The position numbers and the translations under genes are program-made. The notes beneath the pieces were generated by a model, which did not search any database, was not told the DNA's origin, and saw nothing but the letters and a program-made list of their open reading frames with translations. Positions 1 through 12,059 of a stretch of DNA of 64,000 nucleotides are shown here, in pieces (within the stretch, counting starts at the first letter, position 1; the number at the start of each line of letters is the position of its first letter). Location: positions 6,076,001 through 6,140,000 of the forward strand of contig NC_056052.1 of assembly GCF_004379255.2 (NCBI RefSeq), written 5' to 3'. This DNA is from Salvia splendens (taxonomy: Eukaryota > Streptophyta > Magnoliopsida > Lamiales > Lamiaceae).

Positions 1-360
1 ACCCTGGAAATCAAACTCCGCGAACACGCCCTTCTTGAAAGAGGATATTGATTTCATTAGTCTTAAGTAAGCGTATAAGGTGTATGACATGAAATGATCC
101 TACATGGAATATGCATCCTATGTTCGAGGTTCGATCAAGATAGCTTCATTCCAACTAAACTTACTGTTCTCTAATTTAAAAGAGACTTCAAAGTGGTTGA
201 CGAAAATTGAGAGAGAACTCATTAAGCTCATATGTGTCTATCTTTAAGAAATTAATTAAGGAGTAAAATAATTAAATCTAGAGGTTCAACTAGAAAGAAA
301 ATCATTAATCTTAAAATCAATTATATAATCACCCCAAACAACTTAACAAACAAACCCAAA
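1..360. other. intergenic, no gene supported
   Basis: AT-rich sequence with no coding pattern I can support. On the minus strand the first 45 bases read open after a pyrimidine-rich stretch ending in AG (about position 45), so they could be the edge of an exon continuing outside the window. This is too short to call. Confidence 0.4.
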
Positions 361-362
361 TA

Positions 363-615
363 CTCCCTCCGTCCCACAAAGATTGTCCAATTTTTCTATT
401 TTTGTCCGTCCCACAAAATTTATCACATTTCATTTTTTACCATTTTTTATAGTGGACCCCATATTCCACTAACTCATTCCTACCCACACTTTATTATAAA
501 ACTAATATATAAAAGTAAGACTCACGTTCCACTAACTTTTTCAACTCACTTTTCATTACATTTCTTAAAACTCGTGTCCGGTAAAAGTGAGACAATCTTT
601 ATGAAACGGAAGGAG
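363..615. mobile_element. Stowaway-like MITE
   Basis: About 253 bp with terminal inverted repeats starting CTCCCTCCGTCCC and ending in its degenerate complement (GGAAGGAG). It is flanked by TA at 361-362 and 616-617, the Tc1/mariner-type target duplication. It has no coding capacity. Confidence 0.85.
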
Positions 616-792
616 TATAAAATACCAATCCCAACTATTAAGTAAAGTAAAAGTTGATTCCTTAATTAGCCCTAAACAAAATAAATAAAAAGTTCAACTC
701 ACTCTTACTCTTCCAATTTTTTTTACCATAACAAAGAGGACCCCTACATAAACAAATAAACCCAAAAAGAGGCTCAAAAGTGTGGAGCCCAA

Positions 793-1655
793 AGAGCATC
801 CGCAACGCGTCTCGCCCCCGTCTCGGTCTCTTCTCGGAGAGACGAGACGGCAGCGAGACGCCGATGCAACGCCGATGCAGCCCTCCGTCTCATCCCGGTC
901 TCGTCCCCTGTCTCATCCCGGAGGGTGGGTTCACGAGACAGCTCGCCACATAGCGCGCGCTAGGCGTCGTCATGCTGATGCAATAAATCATTTTTTTAAT
1001 TCAATTTTAATAAAAAAATTAAAATAAAAAACGGTAATATTACCGTTGAACGGTATTTTTTTATTTTTTATTTTTTTTTCTTTTTTTATTCTATAAATAC
1101 TCATCTTTCATTCTCATTATATACACAAACACACATCTATTCTTCTCAAATCATCTCTCTTTCCTCTCCAATTTTCATCTCAAAATATCCGGCGACGGAA
1201 ACTCTAGCGGCTCCGGCGGCTATGACTTGACCACGTTTGGCGACTGGGGGCATGTACAATGTCTTGGGTGCTTCCCGTTCCGGTTCGTCGACGCCTGGCA
1301 CCCAAGGCTCGTCGACGCCGGCGGCGTACCAACCACCCTATTTTGACGTGGATGCATACTCTCGTCCCCCCGCCCCGATGTATGATCAATAGCAGGGATT
1401 ATCCCAAATTAGGGAAGATTTTCCGGCTGAACCCACTCTGGAAGGAGGACGAGGCGGTGGAAGCTCCACTTTTTTATTATGTGTTTTTATTTTTTTTCCA
1501 CTTTTTTATTTTTTTAGGATTTTAAATTTAAATTTTATTTTATTTAATGAATTGTGTTTTTATTAATTGAATTTGTTGGAAATAAAAATAAAAAATAAAA
1601 TTGAATGAATAGTTAAGTGATGAGATGATTAAGAGATGGAGGGTTGCAGGTGCCG
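793..1655 (+). mobile_element. internally deleted PIF/Harbinger-type element (relative of the 57.5-59.4 kb element)
   Basis: Starts with a GAGCATCCGCAACGCG-like terminus and aligns in order with the element at 57536-59411. Shared parts are a GC-rich head, the ACGGTAATATTACCGTT palindrome near 1032, a TATAAATA box near 1093, a leader, and the first part of ORF1 (about 1190-1460). The ORF1 start codon is changed from ATG to ATA, a frameshift follows near 1250, and about 0.9 kb of ORF1 is missing: sequence jumps near 1470 to the AT-rich 3' tail. The 3' terminus is not recognisable; similarity fades near 1655 at a GC-rich stretch. It is a non-autonomous relic. Family assignment rests on the similarity to the other copy. 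Confidence 0.7.
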
Positions 1656-2156
1656 CCTCGGCCGGCATTGGCGTCGCCGGCGAGCGACGATGGCCGCCGC
1701 CACCTCGTCATTATCTCTCTATCACGGCTTCTCTCTCTATCTCAACTTCTCTCTTTCTCTCTCTTCTTTCTCTACTCTCTCGACTCTCTTTCTCTCCTCG
1801 TTGATCTGCCGGAGACGGCCACCGCCGGTCGCGACGGCGCCGGCTGACCTCCAGCACCGCCGCCTCCCTTCCCCCTTCCTCCTTCTTCTTCTTTACTTCG
1901 CTCTCGGTCTCCCTCTGTTCTGCCGGAGGCGGCTGCTCCCGCCGCTGTACTGCCGTCGCCGTTGCTGGGCTGCTGCCGTAGCTGCCGCCGGTCTGCCGAA
2001 CGCAGCAGCTGCGCGCATGTGGCTGTCGAGAGGGCAGCAAGGTGTGGCTGCCTCGTGACATCAGCAGCGGCATCGTTCGGCAGTGGCGTCAGCTTTATCA
2101 ATTCTAAGCTATACTCTCTTCTTATGGTTTCAAACTTAACACCTTCTTGTCTATTA
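1656..2156. other. GC-rich and CT-rich low-complexity stretch, no gene supported
   Basis: Base composition changes abruptly here: GCCG-rich blocks around a run of CTCTCT repeats (about 1720-1800). Several frames stay open on both strands only because of this composition, and none shows a recognisable domain. It breaks the 3' end of the Harbinger-type relic, so it may be an insertion or the far side of a rearrangement. Confidence 0.5.
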
Positions 2157-2408
2157 CTCCCTCCGTCCCACTTTAATAGTCTCGGTTACCATTTTTGAGT
2201 GTCCCACTCTAGGAGTCCTGGTTGGAATATTCCATAAATAGTATTAGGCCCCACATTCCAGTAACATTTTTCTACTCACATTTTATTATAAAACTAATAT
2301 AATAAAGTATGACTCACATTTCACTATCTTTTTTTCACCAACTTTCCTTTATATTTCTTAAAACCTATGCCGAACTCAACCAGGACTCCTAAAGTGGGAC
2401 AGAGCGAG
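2157..2408. mobile_element. Stowaway-like MITE
   Basis: TIR CTCCCTCCGTCCCACT at the left, with its imperfect complement ending GAGCGAG at the right. TA flanks at 2155-2156 and 2409-2410. The subterminal arms (TAGGAGTCCTGG and its complement) also pair. Confidence 0.85.
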
Positions 2409-2410
2409 TA

Positions 2411-3269
2411 TTTGTTAAGTCTTGAAATCTTTGGAGGAGGAGAAATAATGGATTTAAATACTAGAGTATTTGATATGAAATTTTATATCAAAGTTGGTCC
2501 AAGCCGTGACAATGTATTGAAAAGAGTATTTCAAGAGTAATGACTAATGTGACTAATGTTTGGGTCTATTGATGTTGATAAGGAAGAGAATAGTTGGAAA
2601 GAAATTCAATATCATGGTGTGATTGAATTATGCAAAATGTGATGTAAAACTAGGAAATCAAAATGGTTTAGAGGTGGATACCTTGAGGAAAAGATGAAAG
2701 CAAGGTAGTGTGTAGAAACTTGACTTCCTTCTTCCAGTACTTACTTGCATCCTCACCATGAGATAATTTTTGTTTAGGGATTTTGTGGAGGAACAAAAGA
2801 ATTAAGGGTAGAGATGGAGCACTATAAATAGTGGAAAAGGGTACATGGAAAAATATGGTCAATTCCCTAATTCATGGAAGCAAACTAATACACAAGAGAT
2901 AATGACTTTTTGCTAAAAGGGGTAAGTTGGTAAATCAATCATTCTTAATACCATAAATGGCAAGAATATTATATCTTGTCATCTAAAATGAAAGCTACCA
3001 AGTACTGCGGTCGTTTGGAAACCGTGTGTCGTCATTTGAAAACCGTGCATGATGTGATGTGATTTTTGTCAAATGTCTCGTCTTGAATTGACATGCTTCT
3101 TATCCTTTCGTGTAGGTATCGGGGTTCAAAGCGTGACTATTGAGCAAGGTCCGGAGGGCATGGAAAGTATACTTTATTTTTATTCTAGTGTTGAACTCGA
3201 TGTAAAAACGTCTATGAACTTTCATTTGAAACTCGAACTTCACAAACGGACTATAAGAAAATTAAATAC
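2411..3269. other. intergenic, nothing recognised
   Basis: AT-rich sequence between two MITEs. Short open frames exist (for example 3073-3294) but have no domain, no plausible gene context and ordinary lengths for random sequence. Confidence 0.5.
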
Positions 3270-3271
3270 TA

Positions 3272-3449
3272 ATCCCTGCGTCACAAGATATTAGACTCGT
3301 ATACCACTTTGGGGTGTCCCAACATACTTGAGTCATTTCTATTTATGATAAAAATCTACTTTATTACCAACTCCACTTACACTACTAAACAACACCTCCT
3401 AAATTCTTGTGCCAAAAGAAATGAGTCTAATATCTTGGGATGGAGGGAG
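3272..3449. mobile_element. Stowaway-like MITE
   Basis: About 178 bp. Left end ATCCCTGCGTCACAAGATATTA pairs with a right end reading TAATATC near 3430 and closing in GGAGGGAG. TA flanks at 3270-3271 and 3450-3451. It directly abuts the inverted segment of duplicated block A. Confidence 0.8.
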
Positions 3450-3539
3450 TATATGTTTTGCATTCTTTATGTCACATTGTCACACTTTAGATTACCACAT
3501 TGCATTAGATCTTAAATGTAGTATAACAATCTTCTGATA

Positions 3540-4035
3540 ATGTAGTATAACAAAAACATAACATTTATATGTAAGATCTAATGTGATGACACAATCTCAC
3601 ATGTATTTAACAATATAACAGAAGATACTAGAAACATACAAAAATATACCAATACGACAAAATATATCATTTATATGTAAAATCTATTGTGATGTCGCAC
3701 TCTCAAGTAACAATACAACAAAAGATATCAGAAAGATACATTAGTATAACAATACGACAAAGAAAACTTAAATGCGTCAATATTATCGGCGTCAAAATAT
3801 GGCTTTTGTATTTTACTTTATTCGTGAATTTAATAATATAACAGAAGATATTAGAAATATACAAATATAACTATACGACAAAGAAATTTAAATACGACAA
3901 AACATATCTTTTATATGTAAAATCTAATGTGATGTCGCAATGTTACGTGCACTTAACAATACAACAGATGATATCAGAATATTTAAACGACTCAAAAGTA
4001 TCGGCGTCAAAATAAGGCTTTTGTGTTTTACTTTA
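3540..4035 (+). repeat. degenerate tandem array in copy A
   Basis: About two imperfect units of roughly 200-220 bp. Each carries an AAGATCTAATGTGATG-like core, a stretch of ACAATACAACA type, and a GGCGTCAAAATATGGC segment (near 3790 and 4000). The corresponding array in copy B is longer (about 12180-13130). Confidence 0.6.
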
Positions 4036-5040
4036 TCCGTGCGCAATAATACCACAAAATGAGACGCAGTACGTCATAAGAGTTTGAAATGTGACACATA
4101 CATATATCCATCTAAGATCAAACGTGGACATATAAGAATAATAGAACATACAACATTAAAATATTAAATAATAAAATAACAATGTATAACTGATTTGAAA
4201 TATGAAAAATCTTAGTAGATGCCCTCTTTCTGCATTAAACTCATCTTGTTATCTTATAGTTTCACTTTTGACTTGCTAAAAAGTCAAGATAATGTATTTT
4301 TTTCTATTAGGAAAAGAAAAGTTAATAAAATTTTCCTAAACAATGACATAAAGCATATGCAAAATGACGACGTATTATTGACCTCCAAGTTTAGTTAATC
4401 CAACAACGGAGAAGCACGTTCAGCTGAATCTCCACCGCTTCCATAAATGTCGTTACCATGCTTTTCCTTCTCATCTCCATCCGAAGAATGCAAACCTGCT
4501 TCGATCCGAAACCAGAGCCCCTTACACACGGAGAAGAATTATTTATATCACATTACATTTTATTATTTTATATTAATTGCACAAAAGAGTTCAAATACTA
4601 TGCATTGTAGAGTAAATGGTGATTACATCATCACTAAAGGTCAATTATTTGGTTCTTGCATAAATAAATTAATATTCATAACCAAAATCGGAAATGGGAT
4701 ACCTATCATTGAAGGTTAGAGTGTCAAGCTTAAAATCAGCTAACCTTAGGATGACGAATAACACTAATGCGGTATAACATTAAAATGACCATAATGAGAT
4801 AAATCTTTGTGTTGGTTACTGAATGACGAGAGATTATTATTTCTAAACTAATGTACATCGCCAAACACCGAAGGGACCACTAAGGGCCAAGCCACCACTC
4901 CAGCTACGGCTTGGCCGGCGCCGGAACCCTCCCCCTAGTAACTGGGTGCTGACCCCACGCCGTTCGCACTCGTGCCCCATCTTTAATCTAGCTTCAGGCG
5001 GCAACGCCATTTTTTTAATAAAAGCTGCTTTCTTATATTA

Positions 5041-5116
5041 ATCTTCTGAAATTGGGCATATGTTGGCCCATTTGATCAATCTTCTGAAATTGGGCATATG
5101 TTGGCCCATTTGATCA
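5041..5116. repeat. 38-bp tandem duplication
   Basis: A 38-bp unit beginning ATCTTCTGAAATTGGGC occurs twice in succession without a mismatch. Copy B of the block has one unit at about 14157-14195, so the extra unit arose in copy A. Confidence 0.9.
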
Positions 5117-5905
5117 ATCTTATTTTTTATATAAAATTTATAAGTCCGCCTTCCACCCATTGTTCTATTAACTACTAGTAATAGTTAATAAAAATTATGA
5201 TATGATTATTGTTTAAAATTACAAGATTGACCAATATTTGATCTGCATTTATATTTTTGTGGCAATTTTCCCTAAACCGTAATGTATTTTTGTTATGAAT
5301 AATTATTAAAATATATTTTATTATTTTTTTTACTGCACGTTGATCTAATCCTGGATACGCTATTGGTCCGTTGTGTCAGCGTTGTGTAGGAACTGTCGAA
5401 TTGATCTAGAGTGTCATTGTACATTGGCTGACGTACCACTGTCGTGCACTCCTACGGCATCAAGTGTCCCCGTGTCCAAGACTATTGATGCGCATATGAA
5501 ACCATCGTTTAAATACATTTACACTCAGTGTGGCCTCATCAGAGAAATAATCCTCAATAAGGTGCTTCATTTTCACGCTCTCAATGCACGTCTCAAAACC
5601 TCATATATTCCGAAAGGAATTACCTTATACATTGCATACTATAATATGAGATGATCCTTCCGCATATATTCCCATCTCAAATAAAATTGACATATATATA
5701 CCCTTAACAATTCAACCTCATTATCTTCACAAGTATTCATGACATCTAAACTATAAACACATACTACTGGTATTTTCTTATTTCAAGTAAAAAATACATG
5801 AACCATATTCTATATATAATCTATTAAGAATTCCCATCCCACATAACATAGGATTCAAATTTTAAATGAAACATTTTAACATTACCTCAAAAAGGAAGTA
5901 TTAAT

Positions 5906-7210
5906 AGACTAGAGTGATATTCTAAATCTCGAATCATATAATTTTGTAGATTTGGGCCGAATAGTTCATTAAATTGAAGAATTGGGGTGAAAATTTGTAG
6001 TATTGATAAAATTTCAATTTAATTACTTTAGCAATTAGAATTGGACTGACCCAAAATAAAATGGGCTACTCTATGGATTGGATATATTGGTAAAAGTGTG
6101 GTAAAATTACATTTTAGATATCCAAATTGAAAAAACACACACATTAAAGATGTCTGAATTAACAATTTTGACCATGAATGGATTAACAAATTTTCCATGA
6201 ATGGGCTCATTTTATGATACTATTTGAGTAACACATGAAATTATTTAATTTAATATTATACAACGTTGTTTCACTTTTAAAACATGAGTAGATTTGGTTG
6301 ACATTTGATAATGTCATATAAGTCAGCTATCAAGTTATGTTAGTGCTGAAATCTCGATTAGTTGCATAATCAGAATAAATCAATAGTTAGATGCAAAATT
6401 AGAACTAATCGACAGATTGGTAATTTGTAGATGTTGTTGAATTTGGTATGTGAAACTAAAATTTAGCAAAAGTTCAGAAGTTTAAAGATAACTAACCCAA
6501 ATACTCGTGGAGTATTATCAAACATCATAGTATTATCTAAATGCCATATTTGATAAAAAAGTAAAATGTAGTAATAGTATTTAATTTATTTGAGTTAAAA
6601 ATATATAATTACAAAATGCAAAGTGAGCATACACGAATAATGTCACACTAAAAATAAGTCAACTAGTGCGTGCATGTGTAGAAAAATACAATTTCATAAA
6701 TAATAACAATATTTGAATATAAAGAAAAACTGAAAACATAATTCGAATTTTGTAAATGTAAATCGAAAAAATTAGAAACATAAATCTAATTTTGCAAGAA
6801 TGAAAGAAACAACAACGGCGAATGAGTGAAAAAAAAAAGAAGAAAAGAATTTCGCAAGTGAAAAAAATAATTGAGCTTAAAGCACCAACCTAATTATTAT
6901 CTTTTGTACAAATAATATATCAATAAAACTTTTTTCAGCCAATTCAAGTAGGAAATGAATATTGAATATACATCGCCTCCACCTCTATTTAAATTTCGAA
7001 TAAATAAATCATGCATATCATAGTTGAAAATGACAGATTAAATATGAAAAGAATATCTGATCAGAAATTTATGATATGCCGAGTCTACTCTTTACGAGTA
7101 TTTTTGCACGACAATAATTATTGAGTTTTAATAGTACTTGCAATGGCATAGTTAAACAAAAATAAAATCAATGTTTTACAGTATTTGTTTTATTAAATTT
7201 TTATTTAAAA
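5906..7210. other. intergenic, 3' flank of the MADS gene
   Basis: AT-rich sequence with no coding pattern, RNA gene or clear inverted repeat that I can support. The last few hundred bases are downstream of the MADS stop codon and probably include its 3' UTR. Confidence 0.5.
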
Positions 7211-10200
7211 TCAGCAACATCCAAACCTCAATGCTTCATATATTCCATGACTTATTCCACATCCTGCAGCTGAGCTTGATCCACTTTGATTTTCATCCAT
7301 ATTTAACCTCATCCTGAAAAAATCAATTTTAATTTGATAATTTAATAAGTATTATTCATCTATGTTATTTTATTTTAAAATAAATAAAAATTACCAGGCA
7401 TGGTTTCCCTCAGCAGAGTGACCAGTCAATGAAACTGCATCATCCATTCGCATCGTTGCAGCCTGCACCTAAATATTTTTTTTTCATGTACTACAAATTA
7501 TAATTAGGATCTGGTACATTTAATAAGTATTATCCATTTGCATCGTTGAAATTGAAATGGAAGGAATTGAATTAAAATTTAATTTCAAATCCTTTGTTTG
7601 GCAAAATGAAATAATTGATACGAAATTGAATTTGAAAAATTACACGTGCACACACCACACGTTGCACAATCATTAATTACATACACGCACTCACTAATAA
7701 CATACTACGCGCGCACACACACTACACACAATCAATAAAAACACACTATGTGCGCGCGCATACACACACACTACATACAATCACTAAAAACACACTACGC
7801 GCGCACGCGCACACACACAACTCACTATATATACACACTACACCACTCACAATACACATACTACGTGTAATGTGTGTAGGAGTGTGCATGTGTGCAATGT
7901 GTATGTGCGCACGCAGTGTGCAAGAATGTGTGTGTGTGCAGTGTGTGTGTGAATGCGTGTGCAAGAATGTGTGCAGTGTGTGTGTGTGTGAATTTGTGCA
8001 GTGTGAGTGAATATGTGTGTAAGAATGTGTGCAATTTGTGTGAATAGTGCAGTTGTGTAAGAATGTGTGCAATGTGTGTGTAATTTAATAAGTATTTGAA
8101 ATTCCATTACCTTTGATATAGAATTCAAATTGTGGAATTGGAGGATTTGAAATTGTAATTCAATCCAAATCTAAGAACTTTTATGATATAAAATGCTTCA
8201 ATTCCAATTCCACACCTCCAATTCCGTATACCAAAAGGAGCCTTAGGTAAGTGTGTATAGATAAATTGAAAATTTAAGGTGTCTTTGCATCAAATACTCA
8301 TGTTTATTGCACTTTCTATACATAAAAAAAAAAAGAAAGGTTATCTTCAATACAAAAACTTACAAACGTGCATATATCTAAGCTAATATATAAAACAAAT
8401 GCGAATTAAATTTTGCTAGATACTTGATTCGAAAATTATGAAAATTAGAATTTGCGATTAAAAGATCTGGTTACAAACCCTAATTCTTGTGAGCCTCAGT
8501 TCGTTGAAAAAATTGATACGAGCTATTAAATAAGCAACATATATATATACATGTTACTCCATAATAAAAGAATATATCAAATATTGTGTTACCTCAACAT
8601 TCTCGGTCCTTTCGTGACCAAGTTGATTGCCTAGCAGCTTGGCCTATAAACAAGATCAATGCAAAGTTGATTATCCAAATTAAAATTTTGAAAAAATATA
8701 GCACATGCAATAATAAAGTAGCTTTAAAATCACATCACATTGTTTGTTATTAATTTTTACTAAAACATCCTTGAATTCAGTTCAATTAACATCATATAAA
8801 GCTGGATTTTGCTCACTCAAGTTTATTTAGCTCTTAGATTAGAGTAAATCAAAGGAAAATATGTAAATCAAGAATGCATATTTCTCATTTATCTTTTTAA
8901 AAAAAGGTAAATGCACCCTCTGAAAAAGTAGTAAAGAATTTCAAGAAAATAAGATAAATAAAAAGAGGTAAAGTAAATAAATACCATATTTATTTTTTTT
9001 AAATTGAATAAGACATATAATATACACCGTCTGAAATATATTTCCCATTCAAGAATGAGTATTTATAAAGAAAAAATAAATATGATAGTTATTTCTCTTT
9101 TCCTCTTTACTTGAAATTGCTCATATCCTTATTCTCTTATTCATATCTATTCCATTGGAAATTAGTAATCAATGAAAATTTTAATGAAAATTTCTGTTGG
9201 CTGATTTCAGAGATCGTAAAAATCGATATTATAATTTAAAATAATTACCTTTGATGTCTGGATACGTTGAATAGCAGTTGTAAGAAACTGCTGGTAAACT
9301 CCTGCTTCAAGAGCTGAATTGATTTTTTTAACATTAGGTTCGTAATATCTGCACATAATTAAAAAATTAAAATTAATTATTTAATTATGAAGAAGAAAAG
9401 TAAAGGAAAATATATATTAATACAATTAAAATATCTAACCTCATTTTTTCCTTAGACTCACGTTGTTTCCTAGTGAGTTTGTCCAGTTTCCCTTCAAGTT
9501 CCTGTAATTAGCCAATTCAAATTAATATAGTTAAAATCAATAATATGTTTGTACAATCACCAATAACATTTAAAAAAGTTGTAGGACAATTTATAATTAA
9601 ATGAAATTTACTTAATTAAATATTTTGAGGTATTCCTTGAAGATTGAAGAGTTCGTTTAAATAGTATTCAAAAGAAGACCACAGACACACATAAAATAAT
9701 ATATAAACAATTAAATTTCAATTTAAATTGAATTGAAGTATATGCAAATAGTTAGTGTTAATTACCTCAATACTGAAGTTGTTTGACCAGCAAATTAGCA
9801 GGTGAATGAAGATCCATGTCAAGAAACGAAACAATATCATTAAAAATAACAATAATTTGTTTTTGTAAGAATAATAGTTACTTTTAAACTTGTTAAAGTG
9901 AAGACAAAGTCCTTACACTGCTATCTTCTCCAGCATTTCACCTTCATACTTCAATTGTTTCAATTTTTGAGACAAAAACTACAAAATAAAATTGATTTGT
10001 CAATACTAATAAAAACAGATGAATTCTTCAATTGAAATACAACAATTTTTTAAAGCATGGGAAATCTGTATGCACCTCTTCGTGATTGATAGGCCTGCAA
10101 TGGAAACAAAAATTGCTAGGAATCTTCTTAAAAATTTAAAGAAAAGAAATGTATTTTATGGAAAAAAAAAATTAGTAAATGGAAAATCTAACAACAACTT

Positions 10201-10745
10201 ACCCTCCTCTAAGCTCATCTGGCCTGTCAACAAATCGAAGTAGTATATCCTCAATTCTGCAAGGAAAAATAAATAAAAATAAATAAAAGTTCAGTTGTAA
10301 CACCATGTACAAATATACATAGATCTATTAAAATTGTAAATCTTTTCTCACTTTCAAAACTATTCAGATTTGAAAGTCATTCTCGTTACCCTAAATCTTC
10401 TTACTAAATTTTGCTTCAAATAGGCAAGCATTAATCTTACCTCGTTGGCTAGATACGTGATCCTACTAATATCTTCAACCTAACTCCATTTTTAGCATTT
10501 TTTTTCTTGCAATTAACATAAAAAAAATTAAATAAAAGATATATAAACAAAGATGAAAACCTTCGGTTGCTAGCGAAGCTAGCAAGGCGGCCGGAGGGTG
10601 CAAACATGATGAGGGCGACGTCGGTGTCACACAACACTGCAAGCTCGCCGGCCTTCTTGATGATGCCCTCCTTGCGCTTCGTATAAGTGAGTTGACGGGA
10701 GGTGGGGTTCTCGATCAGCCTCATTGAGAGCTTCTTCCGTCCCAT
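7211..10745 (-). CDS. MIKC*-type MADS-box transcription factor (AGL66/AGL104/AGL30-65 group)
   Basis: Nine exons on the minus strand: 10561-10745, 10203-10256, 10076-10094, 9919-9978, 9440-9501, 9249-9348, 8593-8643, 7395-7468 and 7211-7313. They sum to 708 nt, 235 residues, with GT-AG borders and phases that fit. Exon 1 encodes a complete SRF-type MADS domain (MGRKKL..., ..YTKRKEGIIKKAGELAVLCD.., residues 1-61), which binds CArG-box DNA and dimerises. The next exon reads IEDILLRFVDRPDELRGG, the signature after the MADS domain of MIKC* proteins, whose I region is spread over several small exons; one here is only 19 nt. Residues about 80-160 form a short keratin-like helical region. In Arabidopsis, MIKC* factors act mainly in pollen maturation. 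The protein is short for the group (usually about 300-390 residues). An in-frame exon could be missing between 9502 and 9918, although direct splicing keeps frame. Confidence 0.85.
7640..8095. repeat. (AC)n/(GT)n palindromic microsatellite in a MADS-gene intron
   Basis: The left half (about 7645-7860) is rich in AC/GC dinucleotides and the right half (about 7865-8090) in GT, so the strand can fold back on itself over roughly 450 bp. Long alternating purine-pyrimidine stretches such as TGTGCGCGCGCATACACACA are present. It lies in the 1.1-kb intron between the exons at 8593-8643 and 7395-7468. Apparent open frames here are repeat artefacts. Confidence 0.85.
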
Positions 10746-12059
10746 GGTTGGAGAGTCGCTGAGGAAAAAGGAGAAGGATATGGGAAGACCTAGAAAAGGA
10801 AGATGAGGAAGAGAACAAAATGTGAAGAACAATGTGATTTTTGTAGCGTTTTATGCAAATAATAGAGTAAATCTATGCAGCCACGTTATGAGGCTAGAAA
10901 TGGTATTTTAGTAAATATTGAAGTTATGAATAATAATAATAATTTCATTGTCTTATTTAATGCTAAAATAAATTGACATTATTACCCTTTCTACTTAATT
11001 ATAGTATTTGAATTATATGTTTCTTTTTTATAATAATTTGCTATTCAGTTACTAATTTATTTTATTATATTATACGTAATCTTACTTTTATTTTTTTTAC
11101 TAGTTTAGATTAATTTATATTAGTACTTACACTATAATTTTTACAATAGTTCGCATATATAATTGAGGTATTACAATTATTTTCACATTATCCATTGGGG
11201 ACTTGATTCAGTTAATAAAAATTCAAATTTATTTAAATAGAGCTCAATAAGGAAATGTAAATTCGATTGAATCTAAGATCTCTTTAACTGACGATGAATT
11301 GTAAATTTGCACTATGCTAATCATATAATTGACTTACTATTTCTTAAATATTGATTTGTATAGTACCATATTATTTCACACCTCACTATTAACAAAGCTT
11401 GTTCATTTTTAAATTATCATACAATGTCACATTTTAAGTAAAGGCTAGAATAGTCCTAAATAGCAGATACTTTCTAGGTGCATTAATAGTGTGATCCAGT
11501 TTTCTATTAAAAAAACTAAATATGATCATTTAGCATTACTCAACGAAATTAGCCTATAAAGTATGTATGACCAAATGAAATAAATGTTGAGCTTAGCCAT
11601 AGTATAAATGCACTCTTCTAGTGTATTTGAGGGAATCTGCTTTGGCCGAGTATTCGAGATTTGGTTGCTTAACAAGTGTTGCTTGGTTTTCAATAATCGT
11701 TTTAGAGGAAAAATATAATTTCTAATTGGATCTAATTAAATATAAAATATTGAAAAATCAAAACCAGATTTGAATAGCACTTGGTTTTAAACATAAAATC
11801 TAAATGTGAGGGGTGGATGCTCCAACGGCTCTATTTCATGTGAATTTTGTATATATTGTTTTCTACCTTTCAAAGGGTATAAATATGTTATTTTTTTATT
11901 ATTGAATATTTAATAATAAATGTATCTTTGTGTATTACTAGTAAGAACATTATTCAACCACATATAAACATCATTAATAAATAAGCATTTGATTTAATTA
12001 CATATTTTGTTTCAGTACAACCTTTGTATCTAGATTAAACGCATGAATATGAACTTTAT
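10746..12059. promoter_or_regulatory. 5' flank of the MADS gene
   Basis: AT-rich upstream region with the leader just above the ATG at 10745. I see no clear TATA box or other binding site that I would defend, and no other gene or element in this stretch. Confidence 0.4.

Larger units (their letters stand above)
3457..5905 (+). repeat. duplicated block, copy A (direct copy of 12335-14996)
   Basis: Roughly 2.5 kb that aligns, about 90% alike by eye, with copy B some 9.07-9.1 kb downstream. Shared landmarks are a degenerate tandem array (3540-4035), a stretch at 4200-4730, a GC-rich patch (4860-5010) and a conserved stretch at 5340-5560. Copy A lacks the MITE found in copy B, has a 38-bp tandem duplication at 5041-5116, and its first 78 bases are inverted relative to copy B. 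Short frames occur in both copies, but the most similar one (5373 in A, 14442 in B) lacks an ATG and breaks after about 50 codons. I see no function. Confidence 0.8.

Noticed and set aside
1636..2101. Several overlapping frames in the GC/CT-rich stretch
   Set aside because: All are composition-driven, overlap each other on both strands and contain no domain.
5373..5654. Similar frames in both duplicated blocks (5373-5654 and 14442-14753) as a conserved small protein
   Set aside because: Neither starts with ATG, the two diverge by frameshift after about 50 codons, and most differences in the shared part change the amino acid, as expected of neutral DNA.
7746..8128. Histidine/threonine-rich and cysteine/valine-rich frames on both strands
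   Set aside because: They are translations of the AC/GT microsatellite inside a MADS intron.
9775..9830. Extra exon in the MADS gene
   Set aside because: The stretch is open but has no usable AG acceptor, and its donor would bring a stop codon into frame; direct splicing of the neighbouring exons keeps frame.
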